A DNA stretch of 64,000 bases from Erythrobasidium yunnanense (lineage: Eukaryota > Basidiomycota > Cystobasidiomycetes > Erythrobasidiales > Erythrobasidiaceae): positions 558,001 to 622,000 of the forward strand of contig BCJC01000009.1 in NCBI GenBank assembly GCA_001600175.1. The letters are read 5' to 3'. A program made the translations under genes and the position numbers. Positions 12,201 to 23,061 of the stretch are shown in pieces. The number at the start of each line of letters is the position of its first letter. The stretch's first letter is position 1. The notes under the pieces were generated by a model, which saw nothing but the letters and a program-made list of their open reading frames with translations, was not told the origin of the DNA and did no database searches.

Positions 12201-14402
12201 ACACTTCGTTTGCTTACACTCTGGTTCAAATATGGCTACCATGGTCAAGTCGCGCAAGCTATCTCTGAAGGCTTCAACAGTGTTAGCGTTGATATCTGGT
12301 TAGAAGTGATACCTCAGGTAGGCCTGATCCTCCATTCGATAACATTGTTAACAGGCTCTGATGCTCACTCTTGTTTCCAGCTCATCGCACGTATCCACGC
12401 CCCGAGCGCTGGCGTCCGCAAGCTCATCCACCATATCCTTTCTGACGTTGGCAAAGCACATCCCCAAGCTTTAGTGTACGCATTGACCGTAGCCTCAAAG
12501 TACCCTAATCCTCCTCGGCGGCGTGCTGCCCTCGCCATTATCGATCGTATGTCGGAACATAGCGCCAACCTAGTTGATCAAGCAAGACTGGTCAGTCAAG
12601 AATTGATCAGAGTCGCTATTCTCTGGCACGAAATGTGGCACGAAGGTCTCGAAGAAGCCTCTCGGCTGTACTATGGAGATGGTAATGTGGAAGCAATGTT
12701 CGCAACGCTGGACCCGCTCCATGACCTACTCGAGAAGGGACCGGAAACCCTGCGAGAGATAGCTTTCCAGCAGACTTTCGGACGAGACTTGCAGGATGCG
12801 CGAGAGTCATGTCGACGCTTCCAGACCTACGGAGAAGTTAGTGATCTCAACCAAGCATGGGATCTCTACTATCAGATATTCAAGCGGTTGGCAAGAGCTC
12901 TTCCCTCATTCTCGGTACTGGAACTGCAGCAAGTTTCGCCGAAGCTGTTGGCAGTGAAGGATCTCGAGCTAGCTGTACCAGGTGCGTCAAGATTACAAAA
13001 GAGGTAGGTTGCTTGCTGATCACTGTGCTCAGGTACCTACCACGTCGGCAAGCCAATCATTCGCATCGTCAAGTTTGCCGAATCTTTCGATGTTCTTACT
13101 TCGAAACAGAGGCCGCGAAAGCTGAAGGTAGCAGGCAGCGATGGTAAAGACCACGCTTTCTTGCTGAAAGGCCACGAAGACTTGCGGCAAGACGAACGGG
13201 TCATGCAGCTCTTCGGACTCGTCAACACGCTGCTCAGCAAAGATCCCGAAACCTTCAAGCGACACCTCATGATACAACCCTATCCAATCATTCCACTTGC
13301 ACCCAACTCCGGTCTCCTTGGATGGGTCGACAACACCGATACTCTGCATGTGCTGGTCAAGAATTATCGAGGTCCGTAATACTGGCATTGCGGTTGATTC
13401 GCTCCCTCTAACATTGATACTGCTAGACCCTCGCAAAATTCTCCTCAACATCGAGCATCGGATCATGCTGCAAATGGCGCCCGACTACGATCACATGATG
13501 CTCATGCAAAAGATCGAAGTCTTCGAATATGCGCTCGATAATACTACCGGACAAGATTTGTACCGAGTACTGTGGCTAAAGAGTCGCAACTCCGAGGCTT
13601 GGCTGGATCGCCGGACGCAGTATACGCGGACTCTGGCAACCATGAGCATGGTCGGACACATCCTTGGGTTGGGAGTAAGTTGCGCTTTCGGGTAGCCTTG
13701 TACAAGTACTGACGAAGATAACAGGACCGACATCCTTCCAACTTATTGCTCGACCGACTAAGCGGGTCCGTGGTGCATGTCGATTTTGGTGACTGTTTCG
13801 AAGTCGCCATGGTTCGAGACAAGTATCCAGAACGGGTACCTTTCCGCTTGACTCGCATGTTAATCCAAGCAATGGAAGTCAGCGGTATTGAAGGTACTTT
13901 CCGCATAACATGCGAGAATAGCATGCGGGTTCTTCGTGATAACAAGGAGTCTATTATGGCTGTACTCGAGGCATTCGTGCATGATCCGCTTATCAATTGG
14001 CGTTTGATTACGACGGGCAGACGAGGCGGAGGCGGTACTGGTAACAACGAACGAGCACCCAAGCGGACAGGAGTTGACGAAACAAACCCTCTTGACGGTA
14101 TGTCTTGAAGTTTCACCGAATAGTGGATAGCGTTCTGAACTTGACTTTCCAGACGAAGCAAATGAAGCGCTTAATCAACGAGCTTTACAAGTCGTCGATC
14201 GTGTACAACAAAAACTGACTGGAAGAGACTTCAAGCCTACTCAAGTCTTGGACGTAAAAGATCAAGTACAGAAACTAATATTACAAGCGACATCAGTCGA
14301 GAACCTATGTCAAACCTTCATCGGGTGGTGTGCCTTGTAAGTTCCTGATCTTTTCGGGTTTGCAAAGGGCGATGGCTGACCTCTGTCGTTTCCAGCTGGT
14401 GA
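6262..14402 (+). CDS. TOR: target of rapamycin (TOR) serine/threonine kinase
   Basis: TOR is the PIKK-family kinase of TORC1/TORC2 that couples nutrients to growth. I resolve 20 exons: 6262-6311, 6380-6425, 6548-6866, 6932-7302, 7338-7539, 7595-7697, 7760-8072, 8125-8636, 8700-9378, 9428-10054, 10106-11539, 11581-11666, 11718-11904, 11958-12317, 12381-12981, 13033-13371, 13427-13674, 13725-14097, 14153-14336 and 14396-14402, giving 2346 residues. HEAT repeats fill the first half and a FAT domain follows. The FRB domain reads [20 protein letters not shown]...QAWDLYY. The kinase has the loop GDRHPSNLL and the metal motif HVDFGD. The last tiny exon completes the FATC end GWCAFW. Exon 2 carries the fungal N-terminal motif [12 protein letters not shown]. 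The FRB Ser, Trp and Phe that contact FKBP-rapamycin are kept, so rapamycin sensitivity is expected (inference). Exons 1-3 are the least certain. Confidence 0.95.
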
Positions 14403-14600
14403 CGAACGATCACCTGTGTACAGTCTGCAATTAGATCTACTGCTTGCTAAGTCTCAATCGTGTTTGTTGTGACTTGTATGAGCAAATAGCAACAGCAGAG
14501 ATATCTTGTGTAAAGGGCATCTACCGGTACGACCTAGGCTACACAACCTAGAAACATTTTCGCTTGTAGCCCGGTCTGTCTTCACCTTACCGCTGGCCGC

Positions 14601-15152
14601 TCACTGATCCTGAGTTGACCTCCCTCTTCGCCCGTTTCTTTCCTGTGATCTCTGTCCAGTCCGCTTGTTTCTTGTTGCGTAGTTGACATACTCTACTATC
14701 TTCTCACGGCTAGTAAGCACGCCCACTGACGGCACAGGCAGCCCTCGTGATCTGTACCACCCTCTAGAGACTTGTTCTAGATTTGCAAAATCGATCACAT
14801 CTGTCCCACCGCCTGCGGTCTCGCTGTGCTCCGAGAGATGTGTCTTCGCCGTTATCATAGATGCTGTAGACGAGCTCCTCGATGACGGTCTACCAGTGCT
14901 GCTAGACGAGCCTGAAAGGGGCGGCGGTCGAGGCGCGATGCCGTTTGTAGCGATATCACCGTGAGCTGCTGAACGCAAGTGAGATAGATCCTGCAGTGGT
15001 ATATCTTGTACCTTCTTTGGACGTTGTGTCTTGCTGAGGGCTGGCTTAACATCTACCTTTGTGGGAGCCCTTGGCTTGCGAGTGGATATTGAAGCTGTAG
15101 ACCTGCTAGCAGACTTGTTCCGATGCCACCTTGGATTGAAAGCCGTGAACAT
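14601..15152 (-). CDS. hypothetical basic, low-complexity protein
   Basis: This is a 183-residue single-exon frame with ATG at 15152. It is rich in Ser, Arg, Thr and Pro and probably largely disordered. One stretch near residues 125-165 looks more ordered: VIDFANLEQVSRGWYRSRGL followed by a short helix containing SREKIVEYVNYATRNK. No family is recognised. It lies 93 bases downstream of the DUF4202 gene on the same strand and converges on TOR. Confidence 0.55.
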   Translation of the reverse strand: MFTAFNPRWHRNKSASRSTASISTRKPRAPTKVDVKPALSKTQRPKKVQDIPLQDLSHLRSAAHGDIATNGIAPRPPPLSGSSSSTGRPSSRSSSTASMITAKTHLSEHSETAGGGTDVIDFANLEQVSRGWYRSRGLPVPSVGVLTSREKIVEYVNYATRNKRTGQRSQERNGRRGRSTQDQ

Positions 15153-15245
15153 CGTTGTGTATTCTACGAATCGGAGAGGAAGCAGCCAGCGCAGATAAAC
15201 ACCGCAGGGCAGCCTGCCAAAGGGACGGAATCTTCCTTTCTACCC

Positions 15246-16029
15246 TCAAGCCGTTGTCAAAGCTTTTGTGAGTATAGCTTTTGCGTCCTCTGGCAAGGTT
15301 GCTGCCAGGTTCTCTGATGCATACGTCTTGCCCTTCTGACCCATCTTTCCCCATGTCTTCTGCACGATCTTGACCATCTTCTCCTCATCGTGCTTTCTCG
15401 CAAACTCGCTGAACTCGAGATCCATAAACGTGAGGCATATAGCATCTTCGAAGATCTGCATCTCTTCGTCTCCCTTGTCGTTACCGCCTTTCAGTGTCTT
15501 CTTCTGTAGCAGATTTGCGATGGTATGGAAGATCTCGGCGTCTTCAGTCTGCGAATAGCCTGAGGCTTCGAGTATATCGAATGCGCATGTCGTGTGGAAC
15601 TTGTTGAGTTGGGAGCGCCAGGTTTTGTAGCCTGACAGCCCTTCGGGATACGAAGACCTCGGAATTTCCCATCGTTTGATGTGTTGACAGTAGCTTGCCA
15701 AACTCATCGCTTCTGATGGATCATCTAAGCATGCAACGCACAGAGAATGAGCAAGGAGATGCGAGGGGAGACGAGATAAGGATGTCAATGACCGCGATAA
15801 GCTGGCTTTGGGCAGGCAGCTCACGACACAGCTCTCGGACATAGTGGTACAGCTTCTTGTGGTATATGACCGAGTAAGGGACCTTTCCAGAGCTAGCTTG
15901 ATGCGCAGATGCATCCAACTCGACGGTCGTTTTGGCTTGCGGCGCTTCTTCGACAAGCTGTATGTCGTGCGTTGCAGCTTCTTTGGATGCTTCAATAGCT
16001 TTCTTGTATCGCTCAGTATCCTGGTACAT
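15246..16029 (-). CDS. DUF4202-family protein
   Basis: Two exons, 16029-15825 and 15724-15246, with a 100-base intron that opens GTGAGC and closes TTAG, give 227 residues. The joined product reads CQHIKRWEIPRSSYPEGLSG..W, a hallmark of the DUF4202 family, followed by FHTTCAFDILEASGY and a C-terminal KHDEEKMVKIVQKTW. These proteins occur in bacteria and fungi and consist of one all-helical domain; their biochemical role is not established. The length matches the family, so the gene looks intact. Reading through the intron instead would destroy the conserved His-rich region, which supports the splice. Confidence 0.85.
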
Positions 16030-16315
16030 CTTTCTTGAGTGTTTGGTTGCTGGACAAGTCACGCTTTGCCTTGAAATTCTTGCGAAGTCTAGTCGCCTTG
16101 AAACAGCTTTAACACTTTTAATCCTGGTTTTTAGGGCATTCAAGACACCTCTATAAGCTGGTCTATCCACCCTGTTTACCCTGCTTAGACGACAGCCTTC
16201 TACACTCTTTAAAGCAGCTTTAAGCAGTCAAACGACATTTCAAGGCAGATTTCCTGGACATTTACACAAGGCACCTTACATCTCTGCTTTACGCTGCTAT
16301 AACACGATCCAAGAG
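16030..16315. promoter_or_regulatory. shared divergent promoter, DUF4202 / arginyl-tRNA synthetase
   Basis: These 286 bases separate two start codons facing away from each other. A near-repeat, AGCAGCTTTAAGC and AACAGCTTTAACAC, occurs within it and could be a protein-binding site; that is inference only. Confidence 0.35.
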
Positions 16316-18554
16316 ATGGCCGCAGCTTCAAACTCCCCCCTCTTTGCAGGACTGCCTGACCTCCCCTATGTTCCAAATTCTGAACCCACTCGCATTGCGC
16401 TGGACGCGTTCAGAACTGCTATAGCTGTTCAAGCTGCCAGTGCTATCGGTCATGGTCTGAGCGTGGAAGCCGTGTATGCTGGAGTTCAGATAGGCGCGAA
16501 AGGCTGTGATTGCAATATTGCGATACCGAGGTTCAGATTGAAAGAGGATGCAAAGGCAATAGCAAAGAGGGTCGAAGAGCAGGTATGCATGCGACTTTTT
16601 CTTGAATGTGTGCACCAGGCTGACTCGACCATCAAATTCGCAGTTCGTGCTTAATGACTATATATCAAAGTGCGAGAGCAATGGCACACCCTTCGTCAAT
16701 TTCACCTTTCACACACCTACACTCACCCGCCTAGTCCTCCAGCAAATCAACCAAATCAACCACTTGACTGAAGAAAAGAAGATTCCCTCGACCTCAACTT
16801 CCGAAGCTGCCCAACCTGATGGAACAGCTACCAAAGCTTTCTCATCCAAGCAACTGGCATACGGATACGGTACAAACACGTCCGGTGCCGGCAAGACTCT
16901 CGTCATCGATTTCTCTTCTCCCAACATTGCAAAGCCTTTCCACGCTGGTCATTTGCGCAGTACCATTATCGGCATGACCCTGGCGAATGTATACACTGCG
17001 AACGGTTGGAATGTAGTCAAGCTTAACTATCTAGGAGATTGGGGAAAGCAGTATGGTCTGCTAGCTGTCGGGTTCGACAGATACGGAAGCGAGGAAGCGC
17101 TCGAGGCGGATCCTATTAAACATCTGTACGAAGTCTACGTCAAAATCAATGCTGATGCAAAGAAGGAGATCGAAGACTGGGTGAAGGCAGAGAGGAAACG
17201 AAAGCTAGCGAAAGCAGCGGAGACGGGGGAGAAGGCCATGATTGAGAACGACAAGAAGGAGATGGTGGAACTTACTGAAGACATGCCTAACACCCGCGCG
17301 GAAGAAGATCAAGGAGACCAGAACTCGCCTATTCACTCAGCTGCTCGTGCGCTCTTCAAAGGCATGGAAGATGGCGAACAATCTGCCTTGGATATCTGGA
17401 AGAGGTTCCGTGATCTATCTATCAAGAAGTACGAAGAGATCTACTCTCGTCTGAACATCGAGTTCGATATCTACTGGGGAGAATCGCAAGTCTCGTCAAA
17501 GTCGATGGAGGACGCAGTTGCAAAGATGGAGGAGATGGGCTTGACAAAGATCGATAATGGTGCTATGATCTCGGATCTGTCAAAGTACAAGTTGGGCAAA
17601 GTACTCGTCAAGAGGAGGGACGGAACGAATCTGTACATCACCCGCGATATCGGTGGAGCAGTCGAGAAGTTCGAGAAGTACAAATTCGACAAGGTGTGTT
17701 GCGGACTTTTTCATATCGGTGAGATGCTAGCAACTGACGAAAGTATCCGTCTAGCACATCTACGTCGTGGCTGCTCAGCAAGATCTGCACTTTTCGCAAG
17801 TGTTCAAGACGATGGAGTTGATGAAGTATCCTTGGGCAAAAGACATGGTGCACGTCAAGTAAGTTCATCATGCCGGTTGTTTCGCCCAGAACACCTCTGA
17901 CTAGTTTTACTTTCCAGCTTCGGAATGGTACTGGGCATGTCTACTCGTAAAGGAACGGTTGTCTTCTTGGAGGACATCCTCAACGAAGCGAAAGAAGTGA
18001 TGCATAATCAGATGAAGTCGAACGAAGCCAAATATGCATCCATCGAAGATCCCGAGCACACGAGCGACATTATCGGCATTACAGCTGTGAAAGTACAAGA
18101 CATGTCCGGCAAGCGCATCAACAACTATGAATTCAGCTGGGACCGAATGACAAGTTTCGAAGGCGACACTGGTCCTTATCTGCAATATGCGCATGTCCGT
18201 CTCTCGAGCGTGGAGAGAAAATCGGCACCAGAAGTTATTCTGCCACCTTATGAAGAGAGAGCAGCTCAGATCGATACCTCCGTATTGACGGAACAGAAAG
18301 CAAGGGATATCATCATGCTCCTAGCTACTTATCCAGACGTCCTCAAGAAGGCACTGGAAACGCACGAGCCGAGTAACATCGTCACATTCTTGTTCAAGCT
18401 GTGTCACTCCATCTCGTCGGCGTGGGAAGTACTGCTAGTCAGGGGACAGCCGAAGGAGATTGCATTGGCTAGATTATGGCTCTTTGTTTGTGCCAGGGAC
18501 GTATTGGGTAACGCTATGCGCATTCTCAGCTTGTCACCATTAGAGAGGATGTAG
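16316..18554 (+). CDS. arginyl-tRNA synthetase
   Basis: This class I synthetase charges tRNA-Arg. Four exons, 16316-16582, 16644-17693, 17755-17858 and 17918-18554, give 685 residues. The N-terminal additional domain occupies about residues 1-150. The HIGH signature is present as HAGHL within FSSPNIAKPFHAGHLRST, then LNYLGDWGKQYGLL, the IYVVAAQQDLHF strand and the degenerate KMSKS loop GMSTRKG, ending in the anticodon-binding helical domain. A lysine-rich insert about residues 235-280 follows the HIGH half. No strong mitochondrial presequence is evident, but fungal enzymes of this type often serve both cytosol and mitochondria. The start at 16316 is the first ATG and is in good context. Confidence 0.93.
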
Positions 18555-18718
18555 TTGAGTATACCCTGAGGTAGACGCAGTAATGCAGGAAGTATTTCGT
18601 TTGATCAATCGCATCTTCCTAACTCAAGTACTGGCACAAGCTATATGAGCACAACAACACTCGTGAAGATCGTCCCCACTAAAGCAAGCGCATCTATTAT
18701 TTGTCACAATAAGCATTC

Positions 18719-20258
18719 CTAATCTTGCCGTCCAGGCCTAGTTTCCTGCATCTGTGCCCACTTCCGCTCTACCACATCAACCACGAACTTCTGCATCCAC
18801 CCACTCTTCGGAAATGCTTTCTCCCACTGATTATGCAAATGTATCGCAAATATGCTGTCCAACTTGTACTTCAATTCTTTCTCTCCTTCTTTGCTCTTGA
18901 TCCATCCATCGTCCTTCTCGAATGGATCAGGTAGTCTGTTATCCAATCTACAGCTCCTTGGATCCGTCAAGCAGTAGGGCAGGACCGCAAAAGGCTTTTT
19001 ACCAGCTTGTAACAACCTCCTGTGCACTTGGTGATATAGCAGACTACCCCAGTCCGTCGAAGACGACCGAGGAGGTCTCTTGGAAGATGCCATTGCGTGC
19101 AGCATCTCACATAGATAGGGCGAATACTTGTAGAAGTTGAGCATTGCTCCGTTCAAGGGCGCATAAGGCTTGTCGTAGCAATCCCATTGCGTGACCCATT
19201 CTTGTTCAAGCAAAGGCCGGATAGAGCGAAGAAGGACAGTGTCCATGTCTACCCAGACTCCTCCGTGTGCGTAGAGCGCCAAGACGCGCAAAAGATCGCC
19301 ATCCACCCAGCCTCGACGGTCTTTTGTCCCTGCTGCTGATAGTAGAGAATGTCCTTCCATAGGCGTGCCCTTTGCTAGGTCTACGAAGTCTGCGATACGG
19401 ATAGACAGTTTCTCTTTCCCTACGATAGAGTGTATTTGCAGAAGGAGTGGATTGTTGAGTAGCGAGACATCGTTCGACCATAGAATGAGATCTGAAGTCG
19501 ACAAATCTTGGGTTGTGAATAGGCTCTTGATCAATAAAGCCTGTCGTTCTTGAAACGGTGCCAGGTCCGCTCTCCAGTACAGGTGGAAAGTGGTATGCTG
19601 CGGCAACTCCTGCCCTACCAAAAGACTCGAAGGTAGTTGTTTGCTGAAATGATAGCAGTCCAACCCAAATCTCATGCTTATGCCTGGATTGAGCAGAAGA
19701 TGTTTCGGAGATTCTGCCAAGGTAGTGTTGTAGGAGGATGACGCAAGACGAGATGGGGAGAAGCATGTCTCTGAGAGTGTTGGGACTGGTATGATGGCTC
19801 GCTTGATCCAGTTGCGGTTATGGAATGCGAGCTCTATATGTGTCTCGTATGTCCAGTAGAACAGCAGGAACTGCATGAAATCAGGTCAGATTGGTAGGGA
19901 GGGATAGATAGGCTAGATACCATACACTGAACAAAAGCAAAGCTGCAAGGATTACGGCCAATCTCCTCCAGAAGACACCTTCAAGCAGCCCAGCTCTTAT
20001 AGCCGACCTCAATAGGGCTCCCGCCCATCCTTTCGCTGTGTTAGCTCTATGCACCAGTCTTCCATATCGATGTTTTGCATGTTTATCGTCTTGAAAAGCA
20101 GCAGAATGGGTATAATCGATGTACGTGGGCAGTTTCGCGCTCTTTCCGGCGGTGGTGAGTCTTCCTATTAGGCCATTTGAATTGATGTTATTACTGTTGT
20201 TTATCTTGCGCTGTGTAGGCGCTACTGTTGCGTGTCCTGAATTAAAGTCATGGTTCAT
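18719..20258 (-). CDS. type II membrane glycosyltransferase, GT32-like with DXD motif
   Basis: Two exons, 20258-19926 and 19870-18719, give 494 residues; the 55-base intron falls inside the membrane segment. The product has a cytoplasmic N-terminus, one transmembrane anchor about residues 97-118 and a lumenal catalytic domain. The domain holds GGVWVDMDTVLLRS, the DXD nucleotide-sugar site in the context usual for the GT32 (Och1/Sur1-like) fold. It probably transfers a hexose in the Golgi; donor and acceptor cannot be read from the sequence. I chose the ATG at 20258 because the frame upstream opens only with non-ATG codons. The gene is divergent from PSF1 with 120 bases between start codons. 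Confidence 0.75.
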
Positions 20259-20378
20259 CGAGGTTGTAACACTTTCAACGGTCGGCCTTACAATCACTCT
20301 TTAATACCATTGAACACTTTCAACACCCTCCTTCAACACTTTCTTAACACTCTCTATACATCCAGTGTCAATACCCCA
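20259..20378. promoter_or_regulatory. compact divergent promoter, glycosyltransferase / PSF1
   Basis: Only 120 bases separate the two start codons, so promoter and both leaders must share this space. It contains a repeated CAACACTTTC/AACACTCTC-type element upstream of PSF1. Confidence 0.4.
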
Positions 20379-21023
20379 ATGATTGGCGACGCGGCTCTTT
20401 CGCTGGTGCAAGACGCGCACCGTTCAGCGTCGACATCCCTCCTACGTCCCTACCAGGATGAAGCTGTACGGCATTTAGCACGAGAAACGCGTTCCCTTGC
20501 GTCCCAGCTCGAAGCAGGGCAGGCCGTTCTCTCGCAAATCGACGACGACGATGCTTCAGTATGTCAGTTGACAGTCGCAGCGTTGGCGATGCGGAGAAAC
20601 AAGCGCGCGTTGCTCGTCTATCACAATCAGCGTGTAGAGCTGCTTAAAGAATTGCTATGGGATCCATCGACAGGCGGAGGAGCAAGCAATCTGGGCAATC
20701 TGCTAGCTGCAAACGACTGTACTTCAGCAGCGGACCAAGTTAGGAGGAACATATCACCTGCAGAAACAGACTTCTTGAACGGATATGCAAATCTGGTCCG
20801 AGAATACAAGTCGGCATACATAGACGCGGTGGATCTGTCGAGCGGTGTACTGGAAACTCCACCTAAACAGCTGCACTGTCAGGTCAGAGTGTTGAAAGAC
20901 GTAGGGACTATAGAGACGGAGCATGGATCGATAACACTAAGGAAGGGAACATTGGTTTTCGTAAGGAGGGCAGACGTGGAAAGACTGATAGCAAGCGGAG
21001 CGCTGGAAGAGGTTGAAGATTGA
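20379..21023 (+). CDS. PSF1: GINS complex subunit Psf1
   Basis: This is a single-exon gene of 214 residues, the usual size of fungal Psf1. GINS (Sld5-Psf1-Psf2-Psf3) is part of the CMG replicative helicase. The N-terminal helical A domain contains MIGDAALSLVQDAHRS and MRRNKRALLVYHNQRVELLK, typical of the family. The C-terminal B domain reads CQVRVLKDVGTIETEHGSI and then LRKGTLVFVRRADVERLI, a characteristic Psf1 ending. The frame is open further upstream, but the ATG at 20379 gives the family start. Another replication gene, POL1, lies 8 kb away. Confidence 0.9.
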   Translation: MIGDAALSLVQDAHRSASTSLLRPYQDEAVRHLARETRSLASQLEAGQAVLSQIDDDDASVCQLTVAALAMRRNKRALLVYHNQRVELLKELLWDPSTGGGASNLGNLLAANDCTSAADQVRRNISPAETDFLNGYANLVREYKSAYIDAVDLSSGVLETPPKQLHCQVRVLKDVGTIETEHGSITLRKGTLVFVRRADVERLIASGALEEVED

Positions 21024-21341
21024 GTGAGCGCAATACAAGGTATGCTAGCCTACTCTTCAGGCAGATGATACGTGACTGACGCGTTTCTTCACAAAGCAAG
21101 TCTCTCAGTAGCAGCCGGAGTGGTCACGAAGAGTCAGCTGGTTTGTTGTTGTTACTTTAGCTCGAGGGCGATTGCTGCTAGTTGAGCGGGTATAGCAGGG
21201 AAGAAAAGGATGTTGCAGCGACAAAGGCTTTTCACTTTCTAAAGCTGATCTGGCCTGAGGCGTACAACGTGGGGCGTATCACAGCGAGCAGGAGTGTACG
21301 ACATAGCACCCCGCTACTGGACTACAAGGGGTTGGACTCGT
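21024..21341. other. intergenic between convergent gene ends
   Basis: This holds the 3' ends of PSF1 and RPL7. Nothing else is visible. Confidence 0.5.
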
Positions 21342-22760
21342 CTAGTTCATGCGCTTGACGAGGCCGTTGATGTTCTCTTCACGGTTTCCGACTGATCACC
21401 CACAAGCGACACATCAGCCATGTTTCCTTCCTCGAATCGAGAGAGTGAAAGACAACTCACGTTCACCACCCTCGATGTAGTGCTTGAATTTGCGTGGTCT
21501 GAATCCACCGGTAGGGTTGGAGAGCTTGACAGGCCAGAGGAAGTTGCTGTTTTCGATAAAAGGGTAGGTGCGATCACAAATACGCAAGAGAGGGTTCAAG
21601 TCTCAGCGATTGGATTCGACTTTCAAGAGGTGATGCGCATGAATGCGATGATATGCCAGCCGGCAGAGAGGTGGAGTGAAGCCAGAAAGGCTGAAGAGTG
21701 GAAGAGGTTCGCCATGGTCAAAGCAGAATGTAGCTTGAACTGCTGCATAGCATGGAGCGATGAAATCCGCGCTGTAGCCTGGCTTTTGCTCATATCCCAG
21801 CTTCCCTCTCCCACTCCTCTAACGTTCCTTGGCCTTTTCTTTTCCTCTCTGCCTGCGTGGAAGGGAATATTAGTGAAGTATGTGAATGACGCTCACCTGG
21901 CTTGCTTGAATGCAGGTCCAGCAGTGAAGATCTCGTGGACCAAATCTTCGATTGAGATGATACCGAATTTGCCGAGAGCCTCTTCGATGATCTTGTTGTC
22001 GTTCAAGGGAACTCTCTGCTTGTTGACTTTTCCGTATCCTCGCTTGTAGATCATCTCTCTGACGGATTTTAGGTTTGGTTCACCGTAGGTGATGTATGGC
22101 TCGACGATCTGCAGCATCTGCGTAGTCGCTTTTGTGACCTTGATGAATACTCCATTGTTGATTTGTCGAAGTCTGAGGAGCTGTAGAATCTTTCGGGGCT
22201 TGGGTGCGAGGTCGTTGATACTGTGAATCTCGACAGTCAGCCTAAAAATTCTATACTTCGCAAGAGACGGCACGCACCCCTTGAGACGGATGACAAAGTA
22301 GACCTTGGGTTGAGCAGGGACGTAGAACTCTCCAGAGCTCTTTGCGACTCTTCGTAGGCGGATCTCCTCTCGCTCCTTCTTGCGGTACTCGTTCACGTAT
22401 TGCTCAGCGCGCTTGAAGATGACTTGTCGCTTTGCCTTGTTGGACTGTGAACCAAGACGATATATAGAGTCAGCAATGCTGTCTCTCCTTCCTTGCTTGA
22501 GGTTGTATCGCAGATTCTTCGTTGGTTCGGTTCTCAGTCCCAAAAGATGGTTAACAAATTTATCAAGGGACCCGATAGGCCCTCAGCAATTTGGGTATAT
22601 AGAATTATGCATCGTGGAAGTCGTTTGTATGAAAAGGGCAGAATCCACTGGGTTGTTGCTGGCTATTCACCTTCTTGATTTCCTTTCTGGCAGCGGCCTT
22701 CTCCTCGGTAGTCTTTGCGACGTCGCGTCTGCGCTTGAGGACGGTTTCAGGTGTGGACAT
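21342..22760 (-). CDS. RPL7: 60S ribosomal protein L7 (uL30)
   Basis: Five exons, 22760-22671, 22444-22278, 22220-21897, 21546-21461 and 21391-21342, give 238 residues. The basic N-terminal extension ([20 protein letters not shown]) is followed by the uL30 fold. Visible family segments are [67 protein letters not shown] and the terminal NGLVKRMN. All joins keep frame. Intron 1 (226 bases) and intron 3 (350 bases) are far longer than the 55-70 bases common here; RPL7 introns host snoRNAs in yeasts. The start codon sits in a strong ccaccATG context after a pyrimidine-rich leader, as expected for a highly expressed gene. Confidence 0.94.
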
Positions 22761-23061
22761 GGTGGAGTGATAGATGGATGGTGATTGCACAAGGGGCAAG
22801 ATTCTTCGACTTTGCAGAATTCGCCTCAAACTCGCGCACGAGATTTCGCAAAAAGGAAGGCAAGGGGAACAAAGTGATCGAGGCAAAAGTAAGGGCAGAA
22901 ATGTCAAAAACTTTTTATCATCGCACGAGTGGTATACATGATGAGGCAGTTACATATATTCGCGTACTTGTCAGAATTTTCGACCTCTTCAAGGTGTTTT
23001 GTATTCGTACTGTATGGAGGACAACCGCAAACCCGTAGTTGCAGATGGCAAGAGATGGCTA
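22761..23061. other. RPL7 upstream region
   Basis: These 301 bases lie between RPL7 and the 3' end of the next minus-strand gene. Read on the minus strand they become CT-rich towards the RPL7 start, a common feature of ribosomal-protein promoters. No other gene is seen. Confidence 0.45.

Noticed and set aside
21590-21620. tRNA T-arm-like GGTTCAAGTC in RPL7 intron 3, on the opposite strand
   Set aside because: The stem does not pair beyond three bases and no A-box or anticodon arm lies at the right distance.
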